Part shown: in pieces, positions 1 to 10,870 of the stretch
Layout: each line of letters opens with the position of its first letter
Position numbering within the stretch: the first letter of the stretch is position 1
NCBI GenBank assembly: GCA_039111635.1
Contig: JBCAQO010000003.1
Coordinates: 1,612,001-1,676,000, forward strand
Source of the DNA: Heterobasidion occidentale
Taxonomy: Eukaryota > Basidiomycota > Agaricomycetes > Russulales > Bondarzewiaceae
Length of the DNA: 64,000 nucleotides
Reading direction: 5' to 3'
Translations under genes and position numbers: made by a program
The notes under the pieces: model-generated
The model's database searches: none
The model's input: only the letters and a program-made list of their open reading frames with translations
What the model was told of the DNA's origin: nothing

Positions 1-800
1 GATCGTTCGAACGCCTCGGCTGGGCTTTCAAGACCACCGCCTCTTACACCGATCTAAGAGGCGGGACGCGCAAGGGGTTCCACCGCCGTGGGTCCCTGGG
101 CTCCCCTAGAGGTCGAGGTTTAGTTCGAACCCTTTGGGATTAGCAGCGGGGGCTTGTGGCGTTCGGAGTACAGATAACTCTGACCAGGTACCTTGAAAGA
201 CGAAGACCGAGCCCTTGATAGGGGCTTGATAACGCCTTGGTCAGAAGGAGGGACGGCAAGAAGACCCGTATTAGATAGGCTACAAACCTAAAACAACCCG
301 GGAGGACGAACCACGACACCTGCCAAATCGGGAGCACAGCTTTGTTCTCAGCTCTTAACCACTTGCTCGGAAGCAGATCCTGACGTTGAAACATACGCAG
401 AGCATTCACGGCTGAGGGTCAGGACTATCCTGTGGTGTTTGCTCCAAGACCAGTGGAAACATAGCCGCAAATTTGGAAATTTCTCATAAATGGCAAGTTA
501 GATTGCGCATAGTGCTCGAAAGGTAGGACACGTCAGCGTGCATATGATAATCTGCCATGTACTGCGTACAGGCTCTCACCGTTTGCGCCGCCGCCCAATT
601 CTATGCCGTACCCTATGGACTGCGGAAAGCGGTCCTTCCAAAACAAGAGTCGAAGTTGATGGACCTTCTTAGACTGCTATGAATACAGAAGCAATCGGTG
701 TGAAAGTGTGCTCCACAGTGAAAAGTCGTATAGCCTTTGCAGTGGGAGTCTACGTGAATCATGACACGACGGCAAGCACAAAAGGGACTCCGCGGATGTG
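1..800. other. Non-coding start of window
   Basis: No credible gene was recognised. The open frames here are short and resemble no protein I know. The stretch holds a perfect 10-bp inverted repeat (37-46 with 55-64) and two TTCGAA palindromes near 7 and 125. The last few hundred bases are the 3' flank of the minus-strand carrier gene that ends at 801. Confidence 0.5.
37..64. repeat. Perfect 10-bp inverted repeat (hairpin)
   Basis: CCGCCTCTTA at 37-46 is matched exactly by its reverse complement TAAGAGGCGG at 55-64, leaving an 8-base loop. It lies outside any gene. It could be a transcript hairpin or chance; no known RNA family was recognised. Confidence 0.6.
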
Positions 801-1996
801 TCATGCTTCAGCGGATGCAAGAAGGCCTGTAGTCCACTCATACATACCCAGAAATACTGCACCGCCTGCAGAGATCCACATTGTTCGTGGAACAGCTCCT
901 GCAAACAGTGCCCGGAGGCCTTCAGCGGCGTATAGCTGTCGAAGTCGTGCCAAAGGAGAGGGATACGATGGGTGGGATGAATCCTAATGACAGACTGTCA
1001 GTACAATAACAAGCTAAGCGCCTTGTGCTTGAGTGATCTGGCGCTTACTCGAAGATCGAGCATTACTCGGGTTTTAAGAACATCAAGTGGAGTCGTCAAA
1101 GCCGCCGCAATGCCGCCTGCTGCGCTCCCACAGAGCGCAGCCTCATATGCATGTAGGGATGCAGGCTTATCGTAGAGTAAGCGGGAGAGACGACTCTTGA
1201 ACAGCTCATACAGCGGAAATTGCAGAGACGTAAACGGAATCTAGTAGTCAAAAGTCATTACCTGATGAATAGGCTTTGAAATCGTTTGAACACTGTGACG
1301 ACTCCTACCTCGCGCATCACGGTAATACCGAAGCCTCTATAGAAACCTTTTAAACCCTCCGTTCTCCATAGTAGTTTAGCGGCGGCAAGCGAGGAGTCGG
1401 CAAGAGCACCATATGTCGAAGTTTGTGATCGTGTCTTGATGACTTCCGTTGGAACGCGGATCAGGCAGGCCGTCTGCGGTGGCCGAGAGACGATGAGTAA
1501 TTCGCATGTGAAGGAGACGTGATTCACATCGCAGACATAGGGACGCACAATTTCACCCACAGATGCAGAGATCATATGGTTCACAGGAGCGAGGTGCTCT
1601 GGGATAGGAAGTGTGCGCTTCAGGGTATCATAAGTGCAAAAGAATGCGGCAGCTGGACGCGAGGGCCGTATGAGCCGTGTCAGCAGAGTATCCGCTCGAG
1701 GAAGTGCGACACGCCATCAAAGCCATATCTCACCGCCAGGAGCACTTCCTACAATCACACTACCCACGCCTCTGTATATTCCATTGAATCCACCAGCTTT
1801 TACAAATCCCTGAGCAGACTGCAGGCGAGTCTTGACAGAGTCTATAGGGTAGAATAGAAGATCCACGGATGTACCTGCAAGGCCTCCAGCCTATCGAAGT
1901 TACGATATGAGAGATGACGTTCTTATTTGCCATGAAGATGGTGAAGACACTGCTCACAATGAGAGACTGGGTAAAAGTCGGTGACGTTTGACTCAT
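801..1996 (-). CDS. PET8: Mitochondrial S-adenosylmethionine carrier (SLC25A26/Pet8 type)
   Basis: Inner-membrane carrier expected to import S-adenosylmethionine into the mitochondrial matrix in exchange for S-adenosylhomocysteine. Six exons join cleanly in frame: 1996-1958, 1890-1734, 1652-1549, 1473-1309, 1240-1049 and 983-801, giving 279 residues, the usual length for this subfamily. The three mitochondrial-carrier signatures are visible: [12 protein letters not shown] in repeat 1, [13 protein letters not shown] in repeat 2 and [10 protein letters not shown] in repeat 3. The repeat-2 signature RVPTEVIK and the following [12 protein letters not shown] are characteristic of the SAM carrier rather than other SLC25 members. 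The start [12 protein letters not shown] sits directly before the first transmembrane segment. A small gene on the same strand begins upstream. Confidence 0.9.
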
Positions 1997-2089
1997 ATTC
2001 TTGATACCAAGATTGGAAGGCGTAAGCAAGCGAGGGTGTTCTCGACAGTTGCTACATACCTGCAAGGGCTCTACCGAGACCTGCTCCCA

Positions 2090-2502
2090 CTACGTATTCC
2101 GCCAGAGTCGTTCGTCGAGGAAACTTGAAGCGCGCATCCTGACGCAAACGCGGAATCACGAGTCAGTCACCTGATCGCATTTTCGTCATCTTCTTCAGTG
2201 AGCTCCTTGGCCAACGGGCGGCGCACAAGCCTCGTTCAATCTGTAAAATCAAAGTCGTCAAAGCTGACCTACCATCTAGGCGGATGGAATTCGACCGGCT
2301 CGTGTCTCTCGTGTGCGTGATCATCCATCAGGTCGAAAGGAAACAATGCTAGCTCATTTCTCCGAATACCTCTTCTCCTTATTACTGATGCCTAATGCAG
2401 GTAACCCGCGATCCCGATCTCAGGCTGTCTGAGGGCCCTCCAGTCAGAGTAAAAGGCAGAAAGTGTAAGATTCCTTATTTCACAAGTTGCCCTTATACGC
2501 AT
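2090..2502 (-). CDS. Small hypothetical protein, four exons
   Basis: I do not recognise this protein. From an ATG at 2502, a frame can be followed through four exons with short introns near 2400, 2260 and 2140 to a stop at 2090, giving roughly 95 residues. Readable pieces are SAFYSDWRALRQPEIGIA, FPFDLMDDHAHERHEPVE, RRPLAKELTEEDDENAI and FLDERLWRNT at the C terminus. It is charged, has no membrane segment and no clear signal peptide. The splice sites are my inference: the introns would be only about 40-57 bases and one acceptor is weak. It lies 93 bases upstream of the SAM carrier on the same strand. The alternative is a non-coding 5' region of the carrier gene. Confidence 0.42.
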
Positions 2503-4666
2503 GGCAGCTTCACCGACATTAGCGGCTGCAGGCAAGCTCGGTTTGTTCCTACTTGCTTATGATCCATTGTCCCTAGCCAGGCATGCTTACTATTTTTACA
2601 TCATACATCATGAAGGAAGAATACTTATCTCCTGTCCAACCTCTCCGGCTTGTCGAAGAGGCCGATCATCAACTTTCGAACTCGAACATCCCCTTGACCT
2701 GTCACTCCCCACTCAGTCTATCCCGAACATGGGCTGCGACCTGGATTACGATTCTAAATATGATACTGACTCTCAATTTGAGCATCCCCGAATGCCGACA
2801 CTATCCTTGGCAAGGGGATTTCCTTTCCTGCCATCATGGTTGAGCTAAGCTCATACAAACTGTTAATGTGGCTTCACACTACGAGATCAAGGTGCATCAT
2901 AAGAGAGCGCATGGAGCCTACTATAAGTGCAACTTTCTGAATCGAGTTTCTCTGCTACATCATCCTCCCTTACAGGACCTGGTCTTTGGAGAGCTCATCA
3001 TGGCCCCCCTATGTCCCTCGGCCGAACCCTTCATCGTGCGTTCGGATTTCAATAAATGCCGCAAGATCTTCCTATCTTAGCAAGGCAGACTGAGGCCGAG
3101 CACCCCTTCTTCCTTCGTGCTGTCAAGATTGGGCCTGCGACAACATATTTCAAAGCTACATCCAGCATAACACCTGCTTAGCGCGAGGAACCGCGTGCTA
3201 TCATCCTCAGGCATCCCATCCTATATCTCGTCTGTCCGCGTCGACGGCGGAATTTTGTAACCGAACGTTTGCCACAAAGCCCGCGGTGTACAAATATCTG
3301 ATGGTCTGATGGAATGCTATCGAACGCAGCCTAGTCACTGCACCGCCCACCGTAGTCTAGAGACCGTGATTTCTGTACGCATTTATCGACGTTTTTCCGA
3401 GCGAGGCCATTCGAATAATGTCTGTTTCTTCTAGTCTGCGTCGGTACAGTCTTTCACTGTAGATAGCCTCTTGTTCTATGCTGCACCTGGAGAATGAACA
3501 GAACGGCTTGTCAAACCGGTTCTTGAGGGTCGCATAGGGGCTTGATCTGATGCACGTTGGAGATACGCCGAAGAACCCGAGGAACACATAGTAAGAATGC
3601 TGGGACGGTCCGCGCCGGGTCAAGAAGTCCTCAGAGAGACCCCTCGAGCGGAGTCTAGCCAAACGACTACACTTTCCATATCAGGATCTGCTGAGTCCTC
3701 GAGTAAGGGCGGCGACTTGGATCTACTCCACATCCGAATATATTTTGTGTGTCGTCATTCACTTCCGCAATCTAAATAAGTGGAACGACACACCTTTGGT
3801 TCCTCGCTGCGTTGAGATCCCCGAATGAGTGTATGATCTCATCCATATTAAGTCGAACCCTATTGCGATCGTGCTTCCAGGTCGTCATTTTTGATTTTGT
3901 CGAGGATCAAATCGCGAACACAATGAGGGTTTTATGAAGTATCACGACTGATTACACCTCCGAATTCAAAGATTGAACGTTGAACCTCAATGTACCCAGG
4001 CTGGCCTTTTCAAATTGATGGCTTATCGCCAGGCCTTTTCTCCGACCCACTCAGGTAACTACTCAGGTAGAGTCAGGTAGGCACTCAGTAACATTCACGA
4101 ATATCAAATGCCATAAGGGAACCGATTTCAAGGAAGTGTGAAGGAAGACTTGAGGGGATGACGGGATGACGTCGTTGAAGGATTTACACTTTAGGTGGAA
4201 GCGCAGCGCGCAAGGTCATCAACTTTTTTTGTTGTTCCGGGAATTCTTTGCCAACAGTGGATCGACGGTTGTCCAGTAAAAGATTCTTGAATCAGTGAGA
4301 AGAGACAAGACGTCATACCCAGATTTGCTTTACTATTTTGATGTTCTTCGGAAACACCCTTCAACGCTTTGTCTCCCCTTAACCATGAAACACAGAAGTA
4401 GTGGCGGAAGTCAGGTTGTGTGTTTTCTAGTGGGGCTGACCTTCGGGTTTCCTTGACTATGAAACGTAGAAGGATTAGTTCAGGATGCTTACTTCGACGA
4501 AGAAAAATAAGAAGCGTATGGGTTTGACAGTTCGAAGACGCAGATCATTCCCTCCGAACTATTCCGACCGGTGCTTCTGCATTTTCGAAGGCATGGCAAG
4601 AAGGTGAAGAGATTAGAATTGGCTGAGCGTGTATGAAAGCTGCATTGCTCAAAAGAGTAACAAAGC
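2503..4666. other. Gene-poor stretch of about 2.1 kb
   Basis: No gene could be supported. Open frames of 60-115 codons occur on both strands (for example + 2501-2848 and - 3357-3662), but none shows a recognisable domain or joins neighbours through good splice sites. A small cluster of direct repeats based on CTCAGGTA lies at 4049-4079, and a doubled GGGATGAC occurs near 4155. The + frame starting at 2501 overlaps the start codon of the minus-strand gene at 2502. Confidence 0.45.
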
Positions 4667-5728
4667 TCAGCCACCTGCTAATTCAAGATGAAGCATAAAC
4701 GCATCATCGGTAGACATGGTCGGCTTTATTTTTGTCGTGAGCGCGGTTTTTTGCAACGGTCTAGATTGGACGTACCATACAGGTTGGCCGCAATTTCGGC
4801 TTCCGCCTTGTCGCCATTCGCAAGTAGCTTCTCCTTGTTGTAGAGAAGTTCTTCGCGCGTCTCGGTAGAAAATTCCTGGTTTTGAGCTAGAAAAGCACAA
4901 GTGCTGTGATCAGACCACCTCAACAGCACGCTCGAACACAACGGGAAGCCTACTTTCAACGATAGCATCAACCGGGCACGCTTCCTGGCAGAATCCACAA
5001 TAGATGCACTTGGTCATGTCGATATCTAGATATGTGTTCGCTGAGCCTTGAATAGAAGGGGAAACCTCGATTTACGGACCGTATTTCGTGGTTCGTCTTG
5101 AACCATCTAACCGGGTCTCACTCTCAATAGTGATGGCCTGCGCAGGACAGATCGCTTCGCAGAGCTTGCATGCTGTTGATAGTTGTATGAACTTTTGTGT
5201 GTACGGGAGAGGCCAAATACTCACCAATGCAGCGCTCCTCGCCGCTTGGATACCTTCGCAATGCGTGCTCACCACGGAAGCGGGGGGAAAGCGGGCCCTT
5301 CTCGTACGGGTACATGATGGTGTATGGTGGTCTGAAGAATTGCTCGAGAACCAGCCACATGCCTAGTCAGAATACATGATGAACTACGCGTAGGTAGTCA
5401 ATTGGTGGATGGCCGACGAACCCCTTACGATCTCTGTGAAGAAGAACAAGTGCGCAGCCTTGTCCAAAGCGCCCGGTCCACCTTTGTACGGGTTCACGTC
5501 AAGGCTGTTTTCGTCCTTCGCTGAGGAGACTCCCGATTTGAGTGACGGAGATTTGATAGGCCCACTGGACAGGTGGTCATGGTGGTGAGCAGGCTGGGCG
5601 TGTTGGAGGCGAGGTGTGGTTGAGAGGAGACGAAAAGCAACGAGAGAAAGAGGGGTGGTAGAAGGAAGGCGAGAGGCGGAGAATCGGGCTGGAAGCCCTA
5701 GAGCAGTGCGGGCGCGAACAAGAGACAT
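4667..5728 (-). CDS. Complex I 23-kDa iron-sulfur subunit (NDUFS8/TYKY)
   Basis: Subunit of mitochondrial NADH:ubiquinone oxidoreductase that carries two 4Fe-4S clusters (N6a and N6b) on the electron path to ubiquinone. The N terminus, [20 protein letters not shown], is rich in Arg and Ser and lacks acidic residues, as expected of a matrix presequence. Later exons carry [18 protein letters not shown], then the first ferredoxin motif CxxCxxCxxxCP split by an intron ([12 protein letters not shown]), then the second ([12 protein letters not shown]). The tail [20 protein letters not shown] is the family C-terminal signature. About five exons. The ATG at 5728 is preferred over an in-frame one at 5797 because the latter lies inside the shared promoter. 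The last exon is the least certain: the best splice ends the protein in YAGG rather than the usual longer ending. Confidence 0.92.
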
Positions 5729-5877
5729 GGCGGTCGACGAGGACGATGGTGAACCACTCTTTGTGACGAAAGCTACTGACGTGACGCCCTCAGCCAATCA
5801 CATCGTTGCCATATCCCAAATTTCCCGGCCGGACCGACCCGACAGCTCGCAACAGTCGACGCAACTCCATCTTCGCC
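5729..5877. promoter_or_regulatory. Shared promoter of NDUFS8 and prefoldin 2
   Basis: Only 149 bases separate the two divergent start codons. The interval contains a CCAAT box (5794-5798, + strand) and a TGACGTGACG element at about 5777-5786 that resembles a CRE/ATF site. CCAAT boxes bind the HAP complex, a known activator of respiratory genes in fungi. A functional link here is inference. Confidence 0.6.
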
Positions 5878-6424
5878 ATGTCTTCAGTCAAAAAGTCAAA
5901 GGCACCCGCACCACAGCTGAGCGATCAAGGTACTCAGTATAACGCCCAACTTGTCTTTTTCTCTCATTGACTCCTCAGAGGTCCAACAAACCTACTCTCG
6001 AGTCCAGAATGAGCTTCAAGGCATAGCTGCCAAGATAGGCGAGCTCGAGCAGGAGGCTGAAGAGCATGTGTGGGTTCCAGGCGTCCAGACCTTCGAGCAG
6101 TGTAACTGATCCGACAGGATTTCCAGGCTGGTTCTATCCACACTGAATGAAGCTCTTTCTGAAGAGCCTGATCGGAAATGTTTCCGCCTCATAGGTGGCG
6201 TCCTGGTGGAACGGACTGTGAAGGACGTGGTTCCTGCGCTCCAGACGAATCGTGATGGGGTAAGCCCTCCTTCGTATGTTCCTGTGCTGTATGGCAGCGC
6301 TCAGATTGTCGATGATCAGATTCGCAAAGTTATCGCCAGTTTGGCAGAGCAGTATAAGTCGAAAGAAGAAGACTTCGATAAATTCAAGCAAGAGTACAAT
6401 ATTCGACCTGTTGCGAAGGTCTAA
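5878..6424 (+). CDS. Prefoldin subunit 2 (GIM4)
   Basis: Beta-type subunit of the hexameric prefoldin chaperone, which hands nascent actin and tubulin to the CCT chaperonin in the cytosol. The start MSSVKKSKAPAP is followed by an intron, then EVQQTYSRVQNELQGIAAKI and a helix rich in Glu, then RLVLSTLNEALSEEPDRKCF and RLIGGVLVERTVKDVVPALQ, the central hairpin of beta prefoldins. The C-terminal helix ends in EYNIRPVAKV. Two coiled-coil helices flank the hairpin as the family requires. Four exons, about 120 residues. It is transcribed away from NDUFS8 from a very short shared promoter. Confidence 0.93.
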
Positions 6425-6816
6425 CTTTTCATGCACATTGCACGCTGGATGACCCACTGTCTTTCATGTATCAAGATGGGGGCCTTGATGAGAGCTCATG
6501 AGCAGACTTTTGATCCCTCGTATTGACTAGCAAATGGTATGAGCACGCCGCAGCACACGACCACATCTGTTAGACGCGTTGAGGATATAGTATTGACTAG
6601 TAAGTAGGTCAGTCGAGAAAAACAAAACTAAAAAACAAGCTGCATAAAAGTTCGTGATGAGGAATACATAAGCAGAGTCCGGCGGCATCCTAGCAAGTCG
6701 AATCAGCACGGTCCTCTACTGTCCTACTATAGCGCTAACCCCTGAGTCTCCTCTGGTCCCCTCCATCATCCTCCAACTTGTGTTCAATCATTCCGTACCT
6801 CAGTAGTACAAAAGAA
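6425..6816. other. Intergenic, 3' end of prefoldin and F-box promoter
   Basis: No gene seen. The sequence is the likely terminator region of the prefoldin gene followed by the upstream region of the F-box gene. TATTGACTAG occurs twice, at about 6524 and 6592. Confidence 0.5.
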
Positions 6817-8365
6817 ATGGCCCTGACACTGGAATCACTCCCCGTTGAGCTTATAACAGCAATAATGGAAGAACTAGACGTGGAGTCGCTGGTGACGGTA
6901 TCCTACCTTTCACACCGTCTTCACACCATAGCCTCCGACCCTTCATTGAACCCATGGAGAGTCCCGATCATTCGGAACCTCACCTCTGGAACATACGAGG
7001 AATGCATGAAACATCTGAGTGTCCGATCAATTGTACCTAGGCAAAATTGGATAGAAATACTCAGCATTGCCCGTCCTGCCTTCTTGTTGTTCGATGCGAC
7101 ACTACCCAACTTGAAGGAGGATGTTTGGAAAGAGTGCTTCAAACGGAGGTATGTTTCTAGCTAAAGTTTTGTCTTGCTCCTCATCGTTCGCGTGGAGGTT
7201 TCTTCCTGGCTGGCAGAAATGGAAGAGAGACTCGAGCTGGAGAAAAGTGTACAAAAGGCAAGTTCACTCTCAACGTGCTTTCTGGGAATACCCAGCTTAC
7301 AATTCAATCGACACAGGGCTCTGATCAGGGTTTGGCATCGTAGCCAGAGTACTTGTACCACTGACGAGGCTTGGACGACGTGAGCTTCTTTTCGACAGAT
7401 ATCGATGCATATCTCATATGGCATTGTGGTAGTTATATTGTTTTGAATCGCAATGGATCCGCCAACGAACTCGCAGTTTCTTCCCGAAATTTCAATCCTC
7501 TCACCGTGTTTCATGACATGAAGTAAGTGACTTCTCATCTGCTCGAGGTAATGCTCATCATCCCTTCTTAGATTACAATGTAACCTTGGTCATCTTCAAA
7601 CACACGTTAGAGTGCGGTTCTAGCTCCCTAAGCAAATGCTCTAGATTTAATAACCTCTTTAGCTTGTCGTACAACTTGCGGACGTACGAATTATCGCATT
7701 GGGTGTTCTTAATCGCCCTCGAGGCACCTTCACTGTCAACAACAATGCTCGACTATTCCTGCATCCTCCGGGTATAGAAATCATGGAGCCGGAAGACGGC
7801 GAAACCAGGGACGACTCGCCAGGCAGACGCTTGTCCATTAGTAGCCATGCTAGCACCAGACGCAGCTTGTCGAGTGGTCCGGCCTCACCCAGTGCCCAGT
7901 GCCCATCATTATGTTCCGTACAGTCCTCTGAATTCTTTTTTGAACAGCATCGCCTGTGTTCCATGCCCAGCCGACGTACGAACGCTTAACTCACCCGATG
8001 CCCTCACCGTCACACGCAAACTATCCTTTGCACACTCCCAGCGGTGAAGATAAACGCTGGATCGGATCGGGAACTCTCGAGGAAGGTGGCCAACTCTGGG
8101 TTGGGCCTTTAATGTCAGTGTAATAATAGCCCGGACTTCGAAATTTCTCAATCGTTTCTTCTCCAGGTTGACAGCGCAAATAACCGGTCTCCAGACGAAC
8201 ACACATTGGGCTGACGGACCTCAATTCCAAGATCTGGACTTGGTCCTTGGTTCTGGGCGCAGTCAATATTCGTCCTTTACCTGGGCCGACCTCGCAGCGG
8301 TCGCTCCTTGGATGGATGAGCGAATTACAAAGAAGATTGATGGTCCCGGGCTAGGGAATCAATGA
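6817..8365 (+). CDS. F-box domain protein
   Basis: Likely substrate adaptor of an SCF ubiquitin ligase. The N-terminal 50 residues hold the F-box: LESLPVELITAIMEELDVES, then LVTVSYLSHRLHTIASDP. The next region includes NPWRVPIIRNLTSGTYEECM and WKECFKRR, joining through an intron to FLPGWQKWKRDSSWRKVYKR. Downstream exons read YIVLNRNGSANELAVSSRNF, LGVLNRPRGTFTVNNNARLF, a Ser-rich loop (RRLSISSHASTRRSLSSG) and a C-terminal part with QLWVGPLMLTAQITGLQTNT and FTWADLAAVAPWMDERITKK. No WD40, LRR or kelch repeats are seen, so the substrate-binding part is of an unnamed type. Start chosen at the ATG just before the F-box; an in-frame ATG 39 bases upstream (6778) is possible. Middle exon borders are approximate. 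Confidence 0.75.
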
Positions 8366-9232
8366 CTCCGAGCATCATCTGGATCTCGTAGCCACGCGAT
8401 ACATTTGTAACCCTTCGATTGGACGGTCTAGGGGGTGGGATACTTTTTTTTCTATCTCTATTATGCGCAATGACGAGGCATTTTTCGGGGTTCACTCCGT
8501 TGCTATTGACTGACGAGCACAGGTTCCAGAGTAGCATCCGATCGGCTGCTGCTGCTGGACACAAAAGAGTTATGGGACATCTCGAACCACTTCTTTACCC
8601 CTCGCTTTCTGATAAAGAAAAGAAGCAGTCCTAACGCGCTAATCAAAGATAGCTTAAGGCCCACATACTATCATGCATCATGTACTAGGCTGCCCACGCG
8701 AACCGCCCACAGCGAAGTCATTCCCCCCTCCTTCGCTCTTGCAGCTCGATAACAAGCAAAAGTCAATCGAATTGGAAATTCTGCAAGGACAGGGCCGGGC
8801 CGAATACTAGACTCTACCTTGTGATCGACTGTTTTATTCTCGAGGTAAGAATCCTCTACGGAGCATGCGAAATGTCTCACTTTCATTATCGCAGACCTAT
8901 ACTCTCTGGCTTTTCAACGTCTGGAACCTTGTTCATTCTGTACAGCTCTGCCTGTCAATTGTTTGACGCCCGTCGTTGCCTCAAGATGAGCCAATCGAAT
9001 CACACTCCGCCTACCACTCGCAAGACAATAAAGATTACCTGACGCCGAGAGCTGCGTCCGGCCATCGATCTCCATATAAGTGCCTCATTTACGCCAAACT
9101 GCCCCGCATCTCTCCTCCTCTTTTTCTGTGTCGTTTCTGGATTTAAGCGACCTAATTTTGTGACGACCACGGCAGTGCAGCGCATTGTCAAGTACTAATT
9201 TAAAGGTCTCCTACACGATCTACGCGCACACT
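8366..9232. other. Intergenic region before the zinc-finger gene
   Basis: No gene recognised. Short frames on both strands do not resemble proteins. A TATAAG at about 9075-9080 lies roughly 150 bases before the zinc-finger start codon and is a possible TATA element. Confidence 0.45.
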
Positions 9233-10329
9233 ATGTCTGTGAGTCGTTGGGCGTGTTCGCCTGCAATATGGTAGCTGACTTCTGCTCCGTTCAGCATTGT
9301 TGTTCTATCTGCCAGAGGTCTTTCACGCGCAAGGGTGACAGAAATCGTCATGAAATCATCCACGAAAAGAATAAGTGAGTCTTGACGAACGACACCCATG
9401 TGCTTTCTTTAGCTGTTTTCAGGCCGTTCGAATGTGAATACTGTTCCAAAACATTTGCGCAGAGGTCGGCTCTCAACACGCACCTAAATACCCAGTGAGT
9501 GCCACCTTTCCCCTTCGGTTCCAGAGACGTCATCCAACATATATACTCACTATTGCTACAGCACTAGAAAAAGGCCCCACGTATGCAAGATCAATGGCTG
9601 CAAAGCTTCTTTCGGTGATCCTTCGTCGTGTGCGCGTCATCGCAAGGAGAAGCACAACACGACCCCACCGTTCATATGTCCGGTGGCTGATTGCAAGACG
9701 AGGTATTGGGTCTGCTCATCACAAGCTTAGCGCCGATCTGACTGGGTGTTATCAGGATCAAGCGGAAGTCTACCTTCAAGAAGCACCTTGAGAAAAAGCA
9801 TGATTACGATACGAGCGCTATGTTCCCCTCCTCGAGTCGTGTGCTTATACAGCGATCAATGCTGGAAGGCTCGTCGTTGCTCACCCTTGACGACGAGGAG
9901 CCTTCATACCCTGCCGAACCTACATTGCTCTTGGATATACGTGCGTCACGCCTCTCGCTCCTTAGCTGTCGTTTGAAACCTGACCTTGTGGCGTGGACAC
10001 CGATAGCTCTGCCGGGACCATCAAGCACCCTATTTTATGAGTACGATACCCCGCCTCATGAGATCATCCTTTCATCCCAGTATAATTTTGGCCTCGACTT
10101 CGCCGAAGTAGAGCAGTCATTGCCCTTTTTCTCGCCCCCTTACTTATCGACATCGCCCGCCTCGTCCTCATCGTGGTCGTCGTCATCACCGTCGCCATGG
10201 TCGACACCGGAACCTGTGACGCCACCCGAGCTTCTGTCTTCCCTCGAGCATGGGATGCCGATGCAGCCCATGGCACTTTTAGACGAGCTCTGGCCAGGAT
10301 TCGGCGGTCAGCTGTGGCCTGCAATCTGA
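9233..10329 (+). CDS. C2H2 zinc-finger protein, probable transcription factor
   Basis: Four C2H2 fingers fill the N-terminal 130 residues. Finger 1 starts HCCSICQRSFTRKGDRNRH, finger 2 is CEYCSKTFAQRSALNTHLNT, finger 3 is CKINGCKASFGDPSSCARHR and finger 4 is CPVADCKTRIKRKSTFKKHL. Linkers are close to the DNA-binding TGEKP type (KNKPFE, TRKRPHV). The C-terminal half is acidic and Ser/Pro-rich with a serine run near 10160-10190 and ends LLDELWPGFGGQLWPAI, which has the bulky-plus-acidic pattern of an activation region. The first exon is minimal: ATG TCT, then an intron of about 55 bases. Five exons. Nuclear location is inferred; no specific orthologue was recognised. Confidence 0.82.
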
Positions 10330-10870
10330 ACCATACCTATAGCCAGTAGTTTTCGCGGATTTTTTTTGGTTAGCTCGCTGGACGAGCCAGATTGGACATG
10401 ACTGTATTTTCCTCTCTTCATGACACTTCTGTATAATAGTTATGTATGCTGGGTGCTCGGTTGCGCTGATGGCGGAAGTACGATATTCAGTTGACGATCC
10501 CTTGTTCGGCTGTCGTGGCAGTGCTCTACACATCTAGGGCTCTTGGTAGAAATTCTATGAAGATTACCTGGAAAGCGGGTTGGACCTTCTAAACACAAAG
10601 AAGGACTGTCAACGAGAGTGTGTAACGGCGTCAGATGGGTGGCCAAGCGTGAGAACAATTACATAAGGGCTGTCGCGGGGGTCCGAGGACGACGCGCCGT
10701 TGAGCGCAAACTGCTTCAGGCCGATTCACTTGGACCGCTCCCCGCTCGACCTTCGCCCGCCCCTCCTGCTCGTCCGCAATCTCATCTCTCCCATTCATCC
10801 CGCAATTCTCCTTAGGGTGCACGGGAAAGGCATACGCCGTGCTTTCTCTTCTACTTCCACCCATCTCAAA
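10330..10870. other. Intergenic, 5' region of the deubiquitinase gene
   Basis: No gene seen. From about 10735 to 10865 the + strand is strongly pyrimidine-rich, which is common just upstream of start codons in basidiomycetes. Confidence 0.45.

Noticed and set aside
110..145. TTCGAA-containing stretch resembling a tRNA T-arm
   Set aside because: The bases on either side of TTCGAAC do not pair as a five-base stem on either strand and no acceptor or anticodon stem can be drawn.
2501..2848. 115-codon + frame as a gene
   Set aside because: No recognisable domain, no splice continuation, and two overlapping frames of similar length in the same place.
4049..4079. CTCAGGTA direct repeats as a regulatory array
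   Set aside because: Only three short copies, no gene within reach that I can support; reported only as part of the gene-poor stretch.
10700..10870. N-terminal extension of the deubiquitinase from an upstream ATG
   Set aside because: The extension is encoded by a pyrimidine-rich tract typical of a leader and lacks conserved sequence.
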